DNA of 64,000 nucleotides from contig NZ_JACHFE010000006.1 in the NCBI RefSeq assembly GCF_014201735.1, forward strand, positions 1 to 64,000, read 5' to 3'. Positions within the stretch are counted from its first letter, which is position 1. Every line of letters starts with the position of its first letter. The position numbers were made by a program, and so were the translations under genes. The notes under the pieces are model-generated. The model saw only the letters and a program-made list of their open reading frames with translations. It was not told the DNA's origin and ran no database searches. Source of the DNA: Marinobacter oulmenensis. GTDB lineage: Bacteria > Pseudomonadota > Gammaproteobacteria > Pseudomonadales > Oleiphilaceae. Below are positions 52,345 through 61,462 of the stretch, piece by piece.

Positions 52345-53038
52345 TGGCCAACATCTCCCTGATGGACGCCTCAATCTGCCCGCCGCAATACGATTTCCCG
52401 AAGGCCTGTTCCAGCTCTGAAACATGAGCCGCCAGGGACGGCTTGGCGCCGATCTGTTGGCAGAGCCTGTGGATGCCCGGTGCGTGGGTTTGCACGTCCG
52501 GCTCCAGTTCAGGCAGGCAGCGGATCATGTTTCCAAGAAGGGCATACACGCCAATGTCGGCAAAGGTCACCGTTTGCCCGCCGATATCACCACGGGCCAG
52601 GGAGGCCTCGAACACCGCCAACCACCGGGGGAAACGCCGGTTGCGGAATTCCTGCCACTCCTCGCGCGTCCACATGCGTGAGCCGTTGTATTGGCATATT
52701 TCCATCAGCAGGTCGTTGCAGTCCATGATGATCTTCTGGCAGACGGCTGCCGCGTAGGGTTCCGAGGGGGCCAGGCCGAGTTCATGGCTGGCGTATTGGA
52801 CTATCGCCGGCATCTGGCTGAGCGTCTGGCCGGTTTTCAGGTCCTTCAGCAGGGGCGGGCCGATAAACGGGATGTCCTGGCTGCCGGGAGGCTGGCTCAT
52901 GAGTCTGGCAATGACATCCGGGTTGTATTCTTCCAGCAGAGGCACTTCCTGGTAGGCAAACAGATAGCTGATAAAACAGCCGCGGAATGCGCTCGGCCAG
53001 TAGAACATCTGGAATCGTGGTGTGGATGATGATGGCAA
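52334..53038 (-). CDS. Glutathione S-transferase-family protein
   Basis: A 234-residue protein with a thioredoxin-like N-terminal domain (FQMFYWPSAFRGCFISYLFA, IPFIGPPLLKD, QTLSQMPAIVQYASHELGL, the cis-Pro and SQM/ESxAI-like glutathione site) and a helical C-terminal domain (RGDIGGQTVTFADIGVYALL). Closest in shape to mu/sigma-type GSTs. Its end overlaps the ATPase gene by 11 bases, so both are co-transcribed. The substrate is unknown. Confidence 0.8.
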   Translation of the reverse strand: MPSSSTPRFQMFYWPSAFRGCFISYLFAYQEVPLLEEYNPDVIARLMSQPPGSQDIPFIGPPLLKDLKTGQTLSQMPAIVQYASHELGLAPSEPYAAAVCQKIIMDCNDLLMEICQYNGSRMWTREEWQEFRNRRFPRWLAVFEASLARGDIGGQTVTFADIGVYALLGNMIRCLPELEPDVQTHAPGIHRLCQQIGAKPSLAAHVSELEQAFGKSYCGGQIEASIREMLASDE

Positions 53039-53191
53039 TTTGGCCTCCTGCGGGAGCTGTGCTGTGAATAGTGATCAGCTCCAACGCCTGGAGTCCTCCT
53101 CCATTGCTCCGGTGACCAGCTCAGGTGAAGAGCTGGCGAGACTTGCGGGTGAGCTGAAGGATATGTCTGCGCGGTTCGTGTTTTTATGTGC

Positions 53192-53548
53192 TCAGTCTTC
53201 AGACTTGCTGGGATTGGTAGCTGTTTCCGTGGCCTGGAGATCCTCGCCAACAGTATAGGCTTCGCTCTGTGTCTCGGCCACCATCTGCAGTTTTTCACGG
53301 TTCGGCAATGGGTACAGGGTTTCGAACTCTGAGGTAAAGCGGCTCAAGGTGATGTTGCAGGCCAGACAGATCATCTCAACTTCCAGGTATTCAAGCCGTC
53401 GTTCTCCGCTTTCATATTTGGATACGAAGCTCTGTGGTTTGCCCAACCGTTCGGCCAGCGCCGCCTGGCTGAGTTGTGCCTGCTGCCGTACGTTTTTTAG
53501 GGCCTTGCGAAAAGCCTGTTGCCGGTATGTCCACAAAGTATTTGCCAT
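53192..53548 (-). CDS. XRE-family helix-turn-helix regulator
   Basis: A 118-residue protein with a Cro/CI-type HTH at about residues 15-72 (ALKNVRQQAQLSQAALAERL; KPQSFVSKYESGERRLEYLE). The tail is short and helical with a low-complexity end. Divergent from the diguanylate cyclase gene, with a perfect palindrome between them that is a good operator candidate, so it may regulate itself and the cyclase. Confidence 0.85.
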   Translation of the reverse strand: MANTLWTYRQQAFRKALKNVRQQAQLSQAALAERLGKPQSFVSKYESGERRLEYLEVEMICLACNITLSRFTSEFETLYPLPNREKLQMVAETQSEAYTVGEDLQATETATNPSKSED

Positions 53549-53573
53549 TCCGGCACTCTATGGGCAAAATCGG

Positions 53574-53594
53574 GATATCCCATTTTGGGATATC
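53574..53594. promoter_or_regulatory. Palindromic operator between XRE regulator and diguanylate cyclase
   Basis: GATATCCCA and TGGGATATC are perfect 9-bp inverted repeats separated by TTT, 26 bases upstream of the XRE start. This is the size and symmetry expected for a Cro/CI-type dimer site. Confidence 0.7.
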
Positions 53595-53654
53595 GGCCTG
53601 CGCGTGTTGCTTCCTTGTGGGTCGGAGTCCGCCAGGCTAGGGAAGGGTAAGCAG

Positions 53655-54623
53655 ATGGAGAAGACTGGCGATCTCAGCTTTAGTGAGCCTGATGCTGAGA
53701 GCGGCCGCAATGGATTGTTGGAAAAGCTACCGTTGTTGATGATGGAAGCCCTGTCGTCCATCCAGCAGGGCGAGCATCTTACAGGAATATTGCCTGAGGT
53801 GTTACGGGAGGTGGAAAAATATCTTCCGGCTGCCTGCTGCCGGCTTTACCTGGCGGATGAGTTGTTCTGTGCCCAGCCTTTGAGCACGGCTGCCTGCCGG
53901 TCGTCGGCACACCATGCGCAGCATTGGCTGACCTCAGGATACGGCTGTGAAGCCTGGGCGGGAGACTGCTTTCCCCTGTATTCGTCCGTCGGTAAGTTAT
54001 CCGGAACCCTTCAGATATACTGGTACGGTCATCCGGACCCGGCCTTCGCTTCGGTTTTGCGCTTGGTCGCCAAGGCGTTGGCGGCGCTGGTCGAGCACTT
54101 TTGCTTCTGCGCGCAGTTAACACGCAACGCCAGTCACGACGATCTCACCGGCCTGCTCAATCGCAGCATATTCTTTGAATTCCTGGAGGCGGAGCTGAAT
54201 AAGGCTGCCAGGACACAGACGGCTTTCAGCGTGATGATGATGGATCTTGACCACTTCAAGTCTATTAATGACCAGTACGGTCACGCGGTCGGTGATCAGG
54301 TTTTAAAGCACTTTGCTGAACTGCTGCGTTCGTTGCTGCGCAAGAGCGACATCATTGGTCGCCTCGGCGGTGAGGAATTCGCGGTGATTCTCCCGGGCAC
54401 CCATCTCCAGAGTGCGGCCAAAGTGGCTGGAGAGATCCTTAACCAGACGGCTGACCTGGCTGTGGCCCACGCCCGGCAGACCGTCGTACATTTCACTGTC
54501 AGCATCGGAATTTCCACCTACCCGGACTTCGCCAATATCAATGCCCTGATGAGTGCAGCCGATGGTGCCCTGTACCGGGCCAAGAAAAACGGCCGAAATC
54601 GGGTAGACGTTCATCAGGAATGA
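53655..54623 (+). CDS. Diguanylate cyclase with N-terminal GAF-like domain
   Basis: A 322-residue protein; ATG 53655 is preceded by GAAGGGTAAGCAG. Residues about 20-150 look like a divergent GAF sensor (LLMMEALSSIQQGEHLTGIL, VEKYLPAACCRLYLADE). Residues 160-320 are a GGDEF domain: HDDLTGLLNRSIFFEFLEAE, MMDLDHFKSINDQYGHAVGD, and active site RLGGEEFAVILPG (GGEEF about 238-242). It should make cyclic di-GMP and so affect motility or biofilm. No EAL domain. An RxxD inhibitory site is not evident upstream of GGEEF (the segment is RSLLRKSDIIGR). Confidence 0.92.
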   Translation: MEKTGDLSFSEPDAESGRNGLLEKLPLLMMEALSSIQQGEHLTGILPEVLREVEKYLPAACCRLYLADELFCAQPLSTAACRSSAHHAQHWLTSGYGCEAWAGDCFPLYSSVGKLSGTLQIYWYGHPDPAFASVLRLVAKALAALVEHFCFCAQLTRNASHDDLTGLLNRSIFFEFLEAELNKAARTQTAFSVMMMDLDHFKSINDQYGHAVGDQVLKHFAELLRSLLRKSDIIGRLGGEEFAVILPGTHLQSAAKVAGEILNQTADLAVAHARQTVVHFTVSIGISTYPDFANINALMSAADGALYRAKKNGRNRVDVHQE

Positions 54624-54897
54624 ATAATCCGCGTCCACCGAAGCTGATAGTGGCCCAGAGGGGCAGGCCGGCTTTGCTTATGGGGGATCGTTATCCTTCT
54701 GTTTTGTCGGTAATCAACGGGTATTTGTTGGCTGAGTTTTATCCGTTGTGGATTTGGCTGAGTATTTGTATAGTTTTCACTGTCCCCTTCAGATTGAGGT
54801 ATTTGTCCAATGCGCAATTGATGCCGCCGTTGCAATAACGGCCAGTCTCCACCAGCCCCGGTTGTAGGGGGAGGTTTCGGCATCCTGGAAATAGCGC

Positions 54898-56025
54898 ATG
54901 ACAAATATTCATCTCGTTTTAAACGACGTGTCCTACGTACTGCCAGACGGCAGAACTCTTTTTTCTGGCCTTAATGAGGCGTTTGATGGTCGCCCGACCG
55001 GTTTGGTTGGGCGTAATGGTGTGGGAAAAACGGTGCTGGCCCGCATTCTTTCGGGGTTGTTAAAACCGTCGTCCGGGCACTGCGTCTGCTCCGGCACGGT
55101 GCATTACCTCGGCCAGCAGGTGATCCTTTCTGACGATTCGACCGTGGCTGGCCTGGCGGGGGTAAAGCACGCGCTGGATGCGCTCGGAAGGATTGAGTCG
55201 GGCAGCACCGCGGCGGCGGATTTCGACGCTGTCGGCGATGACTGGGACATCCGTCAACGACTGGAGCATGAGCTGCAACGCAGCCACCTGAGCTACCTTG
55301 AGGCCGATACCCCTGCCAGCACGTTGAGCGGTGGTGAGGCGATGCGAGTGGCTCTGATCGGCGCCATGCTTTCGAAGGCAGAGTTCCTGATTCTGGATGA
55401 GCCGAGCAATCACCTGGACAGGCCGAATCGCCAGGCGTTGCTTGAACAACTGCAGCGGTGGCCTCGTGGACTGATCGTGGTCAGTCATGACAGGCAATTG
55501 CTGGAGTCGATGGAACGTATCGTGGAGTTGTCTTCCGGGGGGCTGAGAAGTTACGGGGGCAACTACTCGTTTTATGCCCAAACCAGGGCGCACGAACGCC
55601 AGCAAGCGCTGCAGAATCTGAATGAACGCAAGCTCGAACGCCAGCGACAGGATCAGGCGATGCGGAAACAACGTGAACGCCAGGAGCGACGTCAGGCCCG
55701 GGGCAACCGACAGGGCAAAGAGGCTAATCAGGCCAAGGTGTTGCTGGACCAACAGAAGGAACGCAGCGAAGTATCGTCGGGTACTTTGCGCAGGCAACAC
55801 GATGCCAGACGGGCACAGTTGAATGCCCAGGTGCGTGAAGCTGCTCGGCAAGTCGAGGATGAAGCACAGATAACGCTTCATGGCATACCGGTTGCGCCGG
55901 TCGCCAGACGTCACATGGCAGAGCTTGATGGCGTGGTGTCCCATGACGACTCGTTCCTGGACCGGCTCGAACTGACAGACCGTTTGTTCGGTACCGACCA
56001 GGGTTGGCGGCTGGAGCAGACCTGA
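54898..56025 (+). CDS. ABC-F ATPase with internal deletion of the second ATPase core
   Basis: A 375-residue protein. ATPase domain 1 is complete: Walker A GRNGVGKT (38-45), signature TLSGGEAMR (142-150), Walker B EFLILDEPSNHLD, H-loop VVSHDR. It is followed by the long basic linker of ABC-F proteins (220-310). At about residue 345 the sequence jumps from linker/domain 2 start (ITLHGIPVAPVARRHMAELD) to the very end of domain 2 (VVSHDDSFLDRLELTDRLFG). About 150-200 residues with the second Walker A, signature and Walker B are missing in frame. Normal ABC-F proteins need both sites to act on ribosomes; this one is probably altered or inactive. Confidence 0.82.
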   Translation: MTNIHLVLNDVSYVLPDGRTLFSGLNEAFDGRPTGLVGRNGVGKTVLARILSGLLKPSSGHCVCSGTVHYLGQQVILSDDSTVAGLAGVKHALDALGRIESGSTAAADFDAVGDDWDIRQRLEHELQRSHLSYLEADTPASTLSGGEAMRVALIGAMLSKAEFLILDEPSNHLDRPNRQALLEQLQRWPRGLIVVSHDRQLLESMERIVELSSGGLRSYGGNYSFYAQTRAHERQQALQNLNERKLERQRQDQAMRKQRERQERRQARGNRQGKEANQAKVLLDQQKERSEVSSGTLRRQHDARRAQLNAQVREAARQVEDEAQITLHGIPVAPVARRHMAELDGVVSHDDSFLDRLELTDRLFGTDQGWRLEQT

Positions 56026-56055
56026 TGGCTCGAGGAGTGCTAAAGGGACCTGCAG

Positions 56056-56997
56056 TCAGGCTTTCGGTTTACCGGGAAGGGCTTTCGGCATGATGTGTCG
56101 CCAAAGCCGCCCATCGATAGCGGACAGCCCCAGGGCAATCAGCGCCATTCCCGCAAAATGGACGGTTTCCAGTGTTTCGTTAAGGAACCAGGCGCCGAGA
56201 ATGATGGCCGACACCGGGACCAGAAGCGTGACCAGCAACAGGTTGGTTGCCCCTGCCGATGCCAGGAGTCTGAAATACAGAACATAGGCGACAGCGGTTG
56301 AGAGCAGGGCGAGGGCCGCAACAGCGCCAATGCTTCCCGGGTTGACCTGGGCAAAATCCACCGGCCCATCCACGGCCAGTGCCACGGGGGTCAGAATAAT
56401 CGCCGAGCCGGTGACTTGTCCTGCGGCCGTCGTGATCGGGCTTATGTTCATTGCCCGGAATCGGCGGCCATAAACCCCTGCGAACGCATAGGAAAGTGTT
56501 GCTGCGATGATGGCAAGCTGGGCCAGAAGGTTGTCCCCGCCAGTGAGGGCCGGTAGTCCGATCATAACCACGACACCCAGGAAACCAATGGTTACGCCCG
56601 TGAGCTTCAGAGTTGTGGCGCGCTCATCGGGCAGCAGCATACCAGCGACAACAACTGTAAATATGGGGGTGGCTGCGTTGAGAATGGACGCCAGCCCGGA
56701 GGCAATCTGGGTTTGTCCCCAGACGATGAGAGCAAACGGAATAACGTTGTTGAGCAACCCCATCCCCATAAACGCGACCCAGACCCTCAGTTGCCTGGGT
56801 GGGCGTAAGCCGGTGGCCAGGGCGAAACACCACAGTGCGATTGCTGCTATCCCGACCCGAAGGGCAACAATGGTTAAGGGCGGAAGATCAGAGACAGCGA
56901 CTCCGATAAAAAAGAAAGAGCCTCCCCAAAGCACGGAGAGTGTGATCAGCATCGACCATTCCCGGGCGCCCATTGAGGTGTTTATAGGAGTATTCAT
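56056..56997 (-). CDS. EamA/DMT-family transporter
   Basis: A 313-residue membrane protein with ten hydrophobic helices in two EamA repeats (LSVLWGGSFFFIGVAVSDLP, LNNVIPFALIVWGQTQIASG, LNAATPIFTVVVAGMLLPDE; then LSTAVAYVLYFRLLASAGAT, VPVSAIILGAWFLNETLE). It is probably an exporter of an amino acid or other small metabolite. Stands alone, convergent with the ABC-F gene, with a short gap of about 30 bases between them. Confidence 0.9.
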   Translation of the reverse strand: MNTPINTSMGAREWSMLITLSVLWGGSFFFIGVAVSDLPPLTIVALRVGIAAIALWCFALATGLRPPRQLRVWVAFMGMGLLNNVIPFALIVWGQTQIASGLASILNAATPIFTVVVAGMLLPDERATTLKLTGVTIGFLGVVVMIGLPALTGGDNLLAQLAIIAATLSYAFAGVYGRRFRAMNISPITTAAGQVTGSAIILTPVALAVDGPVDFAQVNPGSIGAVAALALLSTAVAYVLYFRLLASAGATNLLLVTLLVPVSAIILGAWFLNETLETVHFAGMALIALGLSAIDGRLWRHIMPKALPGKPKA

Positions 56998-57196
56998 GAG
57001 GTGTGCCTCTTTGGAATCAATGGACAGGGCTAGCCTAGCAAGCGGTTAGCGCCCGAAACATCCGAATCTTGTCGCGGAGGCAGGCTTATCAAGCAACAAA
57101 GGAATCTGCTCAAAAAGGATGGCGGGTTTCCTGTCGTGAGGGATGCATTTGTTACTATGGTTGGCTCTCGACCCTGAGCGCGATGAAACCCTGCGA

Positions 57197-58966
57197 ATGA
57201 ATGCTCCCTTCACACTGCGCCCCTACCAGCAGGAGGCCGTTGACGCCACGCTCCGGCATTTCCGCCGGTCCGATGAGTCTGCGGTGATTGTGCTGCCGAC
57301 GGGGGCGGGCAAAAGTCTGGTGATCGCCGAGCTGGCCCGTCTGGCCCGGCGCCGGATTCTGGTGCTGACCCATGTGAAGGAACTGGTGGAGCAGAATCAC
57401 GCCAAGTATGAGAGCTACGGGCTAACCGGCGGCGTCTTCGCCGCCGGGCTGAACCGCAAGGAAAACCGGCACCAGGTGACCTTTGCCAGTGTGCAGTCGG
57501 TGTCGGCGAACCTGGAACAGTTCTGCAATGACTATTCGCTGGTCATTATCGATGAGTGCCACCGGGTGAGCGGGGAGGATACCAGTCAGTACCAGCGGAT
57601 CATTGAGTTGCTGCGCCAGCAGAACGACTCCCTGAAAGTGCTCGGGCTCACTGCCACCCCTTACCGCCTGGCCATGGGCTGGATTTACCGCTACCACCAT
57701 CGCGGCTTTGTGCGCAGTGAGGACGACAAGCCGTTTCAGCACTGCATTTACGAACTGCCATTAAGCTTCATGATCAACCGGGGCTATCTCACCAGGCCTG
57801 AACTGGTGAATGCGGCGGTGGCCCAATACGATTTCTCCGCGCTGGCCCAGGACCGGTTTGGCGAATACGCCGAGAAAGACGTCAACCAGTTGTTAGGCAA
57901 GCACCAGCGGGTGACCCAGGCCATCATCGAGCAGGTGATGGAGTTGGCGGCCGAACGCCGGGGCGTGATGATCTTTGCCGCCACGGTGGACCACGCCCGG
58001 GAGATCACCGGCTACCTGCCCGAACACGAAACCGCCCTGGTGACTGGCGCGACGGATATGAAGGAGCGCACAAGACTGATCGGGCAGTTCAAGCAGCGAC
58101 AGTTGAAGTACCTGGTGAATGTGTCGGTGCTCACCACCGGTTTTGATGCGCCTCATGTGGACTTTATCGCCATCCTGCGGCCAACCCAGTCGGTCAGCCT
58201 GTATCAGCAGATTGTCGGCCGGGGGCTCCGGCTGGACGAGGGCAAGCGTGACTGCCTGGTGATCGACTACGCGGGCAACAGTGTGAACCTGCATCATCCG
58301 GAGGTGGGCGAACCCAGGCCCGACCCGGACAGCGAGCCGGTGCAGGTGTTCTGCCCGGCCTGTGGTTTTGCCAATATTTTCTGGGGCAAGACCGACGGCG
58401 ACGGCCGTATGGTTGAGCACTACGGGCGCCGTTGCCAGGGTATTCTGGGTGCCGCAGACGGCGAGGAGCCGGCGCTTCAGGACGGGCCGCCACAGCAGTG
58501 CGATTACCGGTTCCGGTTCAAGGAGTGCGGCCACTGCGGCGCTGAGAATGACATCGCAGCCCGTAAATGCCATCAGTGCCAGAGCGCGATCATTGACCCG
58601 GACGACCAGTTAAAAGATGCCCTGAAACTGAAAGACGCCATGGTGATTCGCTGTGCGGGAATCTCACTGGGCGGGAAGGGCGAAAAACTGAAAGTCACCT
58701 ATCACGGCGAAGACGGGGAAGAGCTCAGCGAGTCGTTCGATTTCGGCAAGCCTGCCCAGCGCACGGTGTTCAACAGACTGTTCGGGCGCCGGTTTGCCAA
58801 CAGTCAGGCGCCGAAAACCTTCAACAAGGCGGACGAGGTGCTGGACATGCAGGCCCTGCTGTCGGCCCCGGATTTCGTCATCGCCCGCAAGCACAAACAC
58901 TACTGGCAGGTTCAGGAGCGGGTGTTTGATTATCAGGGGAACTATCGAAAGGCTTACCAGGCCTGA
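57197..58966 (+). CDS. radD: RadD (YejH) superfamily 2 DNA helicase-like repair protein
   Basis: I choose ATG 57197 ([19 protein letters not shown]), matching the E. coli RadD start; the product has 589 residues. Motifs are [19 protein letters not shown] (Walker A), VIIDECHRV (DECH), [43 protein letters not shown] and [13 protein letters not shown], then a zinc region with [21 protein letters not shown] and CHQC. RadD helps process recombination intermediates with SSB and RecA in the cytoplasm. The similarity runs end to end. Confidence 0.94.
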   Translation: MNAPFTLRPYQQEAVDATLRHFRRSDESAVIVLPTGAGKSLVIAELARLARRRILVLTHVKELVEQNHAKYESYGLTGGVFAAGLNRKENRHQVTFASVQSVSANLEQFCNDYSLVIIDECHRVSGEDTSQYQRIIELLRQQNDSLKVLGLTATPYRLAMGWIYRYHHRGFVRSEDDKPFQHCIYELPLSFMINRGYLTRPELVNAAVAQYDFSALAQDRFGEYAEKDVNQLLGKHQRVTQAIIEQVMELAAERRGVMIFAATVDHAREITGYLPEHETALVTGATDMKERTRLIGQFKQRQLKYLVNVSVLTTGFDAPHVDFIAILRPTQSVSLYQQIVGRGLRLDEGKRDCLVIDYAGNSVNLHHPEVGEPRPDPDSEPVQVFCPACGFANIFWGKTDGDGRMVEHYGRRCQGILGAADGEEPALQDGPPQQCDYRFRFKECGHCGAENDIAARKCHQCQSAIIDPDDQLKDALKLKDAMVIRCAGISLGGKGEKLKVTYHGEDGEELSESFDFGKPAQRTVFNRLFGRRFANSQAPKTFNKADEVLDMQALLSAPDFVIARKHKHYWQVQERVFDYQGNYRKAYQA

Positions 58967-58973
58967 GGCGCAT

Positions 58974-59258
58974 CTATCGTTTCAGGTCGCGGTAGAAATT
59001 TTCGTGTGAGCCCAGAGCCATTAATTCCAGCACCAGCTTGCCATCGTCAAAGTGATAGCCGAGCAACGTGAGTTGCTTGTTCATCTTGAATTTGTAAACG
59101 CGTAGAAACGCCAGGTCACCTTTTTTCTGGGTGCCCAGGGTCGGGCATGCCATTAACTCTTTGATAGCGGCGTCCAGGTCTTGCTTCTGGTTTGGTTTCA
59201 GCTTTTTGACCGCTTTTTTGAAAGTGGGCGTCTGCAGGACGGTGGTGACTTTAGCCAA
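58974..59258 (-). CDS. RelE/YafQ-type toxin of a toxin-antitoxin pair
   Basis: The likely start is TTG 59258, overlapping the antitoxin stop by eight bases (94 residues, beginning LAKVTTVLQTPTFKKAVKKL). The ParE/RelE fold shows LKPNQKQDLDAAIKELMACP, GDLAFLRVYKFKMNKQLTLL, and the conserved end MALGSHENFYRDLKR. Such toxins cleave mRNA on ribosomes or inhibit gyrase; the YafQ-like ending with His and Tyr favours RNase action. The gene order antitoxin-toxin with overlap is typical. Confidence 0.83.
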   Translation of the reverse strand: MAKVTTVLQTPTFKKAVKKLKPNQKQDLDAAIKELMACPTLGTQKKGDLAFLRVYKFKMNKQLTLLGYHFDDGKLVLELMALGSHENFYRDLKR

Positions 59259-59472
59259 AATCGTACGTCTCCAGCTTCCCTGCTTCCCGCTCGGCCTGTG
59301 CAATGATGGCTTGCCGGACGAATTCGTAAGGCAGATCCGGGTTGTCTTCCATCATTTCGCCGATTTTTGCCCAGTGTTCGATTTGTTTGGGAGTGGTGCG
59401 ATTCAAGGCTTTGGCGATGATGCTGGCTTTTTGAACCAGTTCTTCATCCAGGCGCACGCTGTTGGTAGCCAT
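59251..59472 (-). CDS. ParD-like antitoxin
   Basis: I choose ATG 59472, giving 73 residues: a short ribbon-helix-helix-like start (MATNSVRLDEELVQKASIIA) and the phrase KALNRTTPKQIEHWAKIGEM typical of the ParD-like antitoxin family PF11903. It should neutralise the toxin encoded next and repress the operon. Confidence 0.82.
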   Translation of the reverse strand: MATNSVRLDEELVQKASIIAKALNRTTPKQIEHWAKIGEMMEDNPDLPYEFVRQAIIAQAEREAGKLETYDFG

Positions 59473-59628
59473 AATTAAGTAGACCTCAGGATATTTTGGT
59501 GATGCAATTTGCCACAATTGTAGCAGAAAGTTTTTTCGTGTTGTCCCCCAACAAATCAGCTTTTAGCTCACGCCGCCGGGGACCACGGAATTCTGCTCCA
59601 TCAAAAAATGAGCTTCCGGCTATCAAGG

Positions 59629-60228
59629 TTAGCGGCGCCGGAACACCAGCAACTGGTTGTTGGCGGGCAGGGCGTGTTGTTCGGTTAACCGCATGCCATT
59701 GGCTTCCGCCAGGGCGCTGAGGTCGGTCAGGTCACGGATGCCCATATGGGCGGCCTGGGACTTCAGGTACTGATCAAACTGGCGGTTGCTGTCACTGGTG
59801 TAGTCACCCTGTTCGTTGAACGGGCCGTACAGGCAGAACGCGCCGTCGCTGGCCAGGCGTTCAGCAATTCCCTGGAACATCTGCTCCACTTCCGGCCACG
59901 CCATGATGTGAGCGGTGTTCGAGGAAAAAGCCCACTGAACAGCGCCGACCGGCCAGGGGCTCTGGCCAACGTCCAGCTCAACCACCGGCAGCATATTGGG
60001 CAGTGCCGCCCGGGCCAGCCGCTGCCGGCAAAGGTGGGCGGATTCCGGGCGGTCACTCGGTTGCCATGTCAGATGGGGCATGGCCCTGGCGAAGTGTACG
60101 GCGTGCTGCCCGGTGTAGGTTCCGATTTCCAGGACTTTGCCCGGTGTCACGAACACTTCCTGCAATTGCGCCAGAATCGGGGCTTTGTTGTTCTCGCAGG
60201 CCTGGGAATAGGGCAGGTCGTTGGTCAT
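59629..60228 (-). CDS. DUF938 SAM-dependent methyltransferase-like protein
   Basis: A 199-residue class I methyltransferase fold: start MTNDLPYSQACENNKAPILA, SAM motif VLEIGTYTGQHAVHFARAMP, WQPSDRPESAHLCRQRL, then SSNTAHIMAWPEVEQMFQG and FCLYGPFNEQGDYTSDSNRQ, all characteristic of DUF938. The substrate is unknown. It is a lone gene divergent from the rhodanese. Confidence 0.88.
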   Translation of the reverse strand: MTNDLPYSQACENNKAPILAQLQEVFVTPGKVLEIGTYTGQHAVHFARAMPHLTWQPSDRPESAHLCRQRLARAALPNMLPVVELDVGQSPWPVGAVQWAFSSNTAHIMAWPEVEQMFQGIAERLASDGAFCLYGPFNEQGDYTSDSNRQFDQYLKSQAAHMGIRDLTDLSALAEANGMRLTEQHALPANNQLLVFRRR

Positions 60229-60293
60229 TGGGTATCCTCTCCTTTAATCGATAAACTGAACACTAACCCCCAACGCTGAGGAGCGAAATCATT

Positions 60294-60623
60294 ATGAGAG
60301 TTTCTTTTTCAGGGAAGGCCCTGCTGCTGTTGCTGACGCTGGCGTTCACACCCCTGGTGGCGCAGGCCGAGCCGGTCTGGATTGATGTGCGAACTCAGGC
60401 GGAATACCAGCAGGACCACATTGACGGCGACCCACTCATCCCGCATCAGAAGATTCTGGCAAAGGTGAGTGAGCGCTTCCCGGATAAAGACACGGAGATC
60501 CGCCTGTACTGTCGCAGCGGCAACCGGGCAGGCCAGGCGAAATCCGTTCTGGAAGACGCGGGCTACACCCATGTGACAAACGCGGGTGGTATCGATGACG
60601 TTCGGGAAACCCGGGATCTGTGA
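60294..60623 (+). CDS. Periplasmic rhodanese-like sulfurtransferase
   Basis: A 109-residue single-domain rhodanese with signal peptide (cleavage after AQAE-P). Motifs: WIDVRTQAEYQQDHIDGD and the active loop YCRSGNRAG with the catalytic Cys at about 76, similar in size to PspE/GlpE. It transfers sulphur to an acceptor such as cyanide in vitro; the biological acceptor is unknown. Confidence 0.9.
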   Translation: MRVSFSGKALLLLLTLAFTPLVAQAEPVWIDVRTQAEYQQDHIDGDPLIPHQKILAKVSERFPDKDTEIRLYCRSGNRAGQAKSVLEDAGYTHVTNAGGIDDVRETRDL

Positions 60624-60638
60624 CCAGGCCGCCGGGAG

Positions 60639-60842
60639 TCAAAGTTCGATAAAACGGGGTACCACCATTAATCCGACCCCCACCGCGATCATTTCCCAGG
60701 GACTGCTGGCGAGGTACGGGTACAGCATCATTCCGATGCCACAGTAACGGGCAACGATATTCTGCCGGCGCCGGCCGTACATGAAGTATCCGAAACCAAT
60801 GCCTCCGAAGAGCACAGAAAGCAGGATGTCGGCCGTTTCCAT
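60639..60842 (-). CDS. Small conserved membrane protein
   Basis: A 67-residue protein with two hydrophobic helices around a basic loop (METADILLSVLFGGIGFGYF, YGRRRQNIV, IAVGVGLMVVPRF). Similar short proteins are often labelled 'amino acid transport protein' without experimental support. It is convergent with the rhodanese gene. Function unknown. Confidence 0.75.
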   Translation of the reverse strand: METADILLSVLFGGIGFGYFMYGRRRQNIVARYCGIGMMLYPYLASSPWEMIAVGVGLMVVPRFIEL

Positions 60843-60918
60843 TCGATAGCGTCCTGGTTGATTTCTCTCTGGTTGCCCTGACTATTGATAGAAACAGATA
60901 GCCAGAGGCAACTGGATT

Positions 60919-61359
60919 ATGGCGGATATTCGACACCTCGTGTGCCCCCATTGTCACAAAGTGAATCGCGTACCGGCGGACAAGCTGTCATCCGGTGGCA
61001 ATTGCGGTGCCTGCAAGCAACTGCTGTGGCCGGATTCGGTTCTGGAACTGGACGACCGGAGCTTTACTGCGCACACCGGGCGCAGTGATCTGCCGGTACT
61101 GGTGGATTTCTGGGCCAGTTGGTGCGGCCCCTGCAAGATGATGGCGCCCCAGTTCGAGCAGGCCGCCAGGGCCTGGCAGGGCAAAGTGAGGTTTGCCAAG
61201 CTGAATACGGAGCAGTCCCCGGGACCGGCCGGCCAGTTTGGTATCCGCAGTATTCCCACCCTGATCCTGTTCCAGAATGGCCGTGAGATCGCCCGCCAGA
61301 GCGGCGCGATGAATCAGGCGCAGATCAGTCAGTGGCTGCAGTCGAAAGGCATCGGCTGA
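60919..61359 (+). CDS. trxC: Thioredoxin 2
   Basis: A 146-residue TrxC: an N-terminal zinc ribbon (CPHC at about 9-12 and CGAC at about 30-33) followed by a thioredoxin domain with active site WASWCGPCKMM and cis-Pro region GIRSIPTLILF. It is a cytoplasmic disulphide reductase active in oxidative stress. A terminator follows at 61405. Confidence 0.94.
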   Translation: MADIRHLVCPHCHKVNRVPADKLSSGGNCGACKQLLWPDSVLELDDRSFTAHTGRSDLPVLVDFWASWCGPCKMMAPQFEQAARAWQGKVRFAKLNTEQSPGPAGQFGIRSIPTLILFQNGREIARQSGAMNQAQISQWLQSKGIG

Positions 61360-61404
61360 CAACCTTTCCTGTTGTTCATCGGTACTTAACTATGAAAAAC
61401 CTCC

Positions 61405-61433
61405 GCTCAGAGGCATCCTTGTCTGAGCCTTTT
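61405..61433 (+). terminator. Rho-independent terminator after trxC
   Basis: GCTCAGA, ten-base loop, TCTGAGC, then CTTTT: a 7-bp stem with a short T run. Confidence 0.7.
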
Positions 61434-61462
61434 CAAACATTTTATCCAGAGGAGTATTGACC

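Noticed and set aside
52345..52425. Extended N-terminus of the P-type ATPase to 52425
   Set aside because: It lies wholly within the GST gene in another frame and has no family resemblance; GTG 52344 fits the normal N-terminus.
54620..54838. A 72-codon plus-strand frame after the diguanylate cyclase
   Set aside because: One hydrophobic stretch but no ribosome site, no export signal and no neighbour context; not enough to call a gene. The 54624-54897 gap otherwise shows nothing clear.
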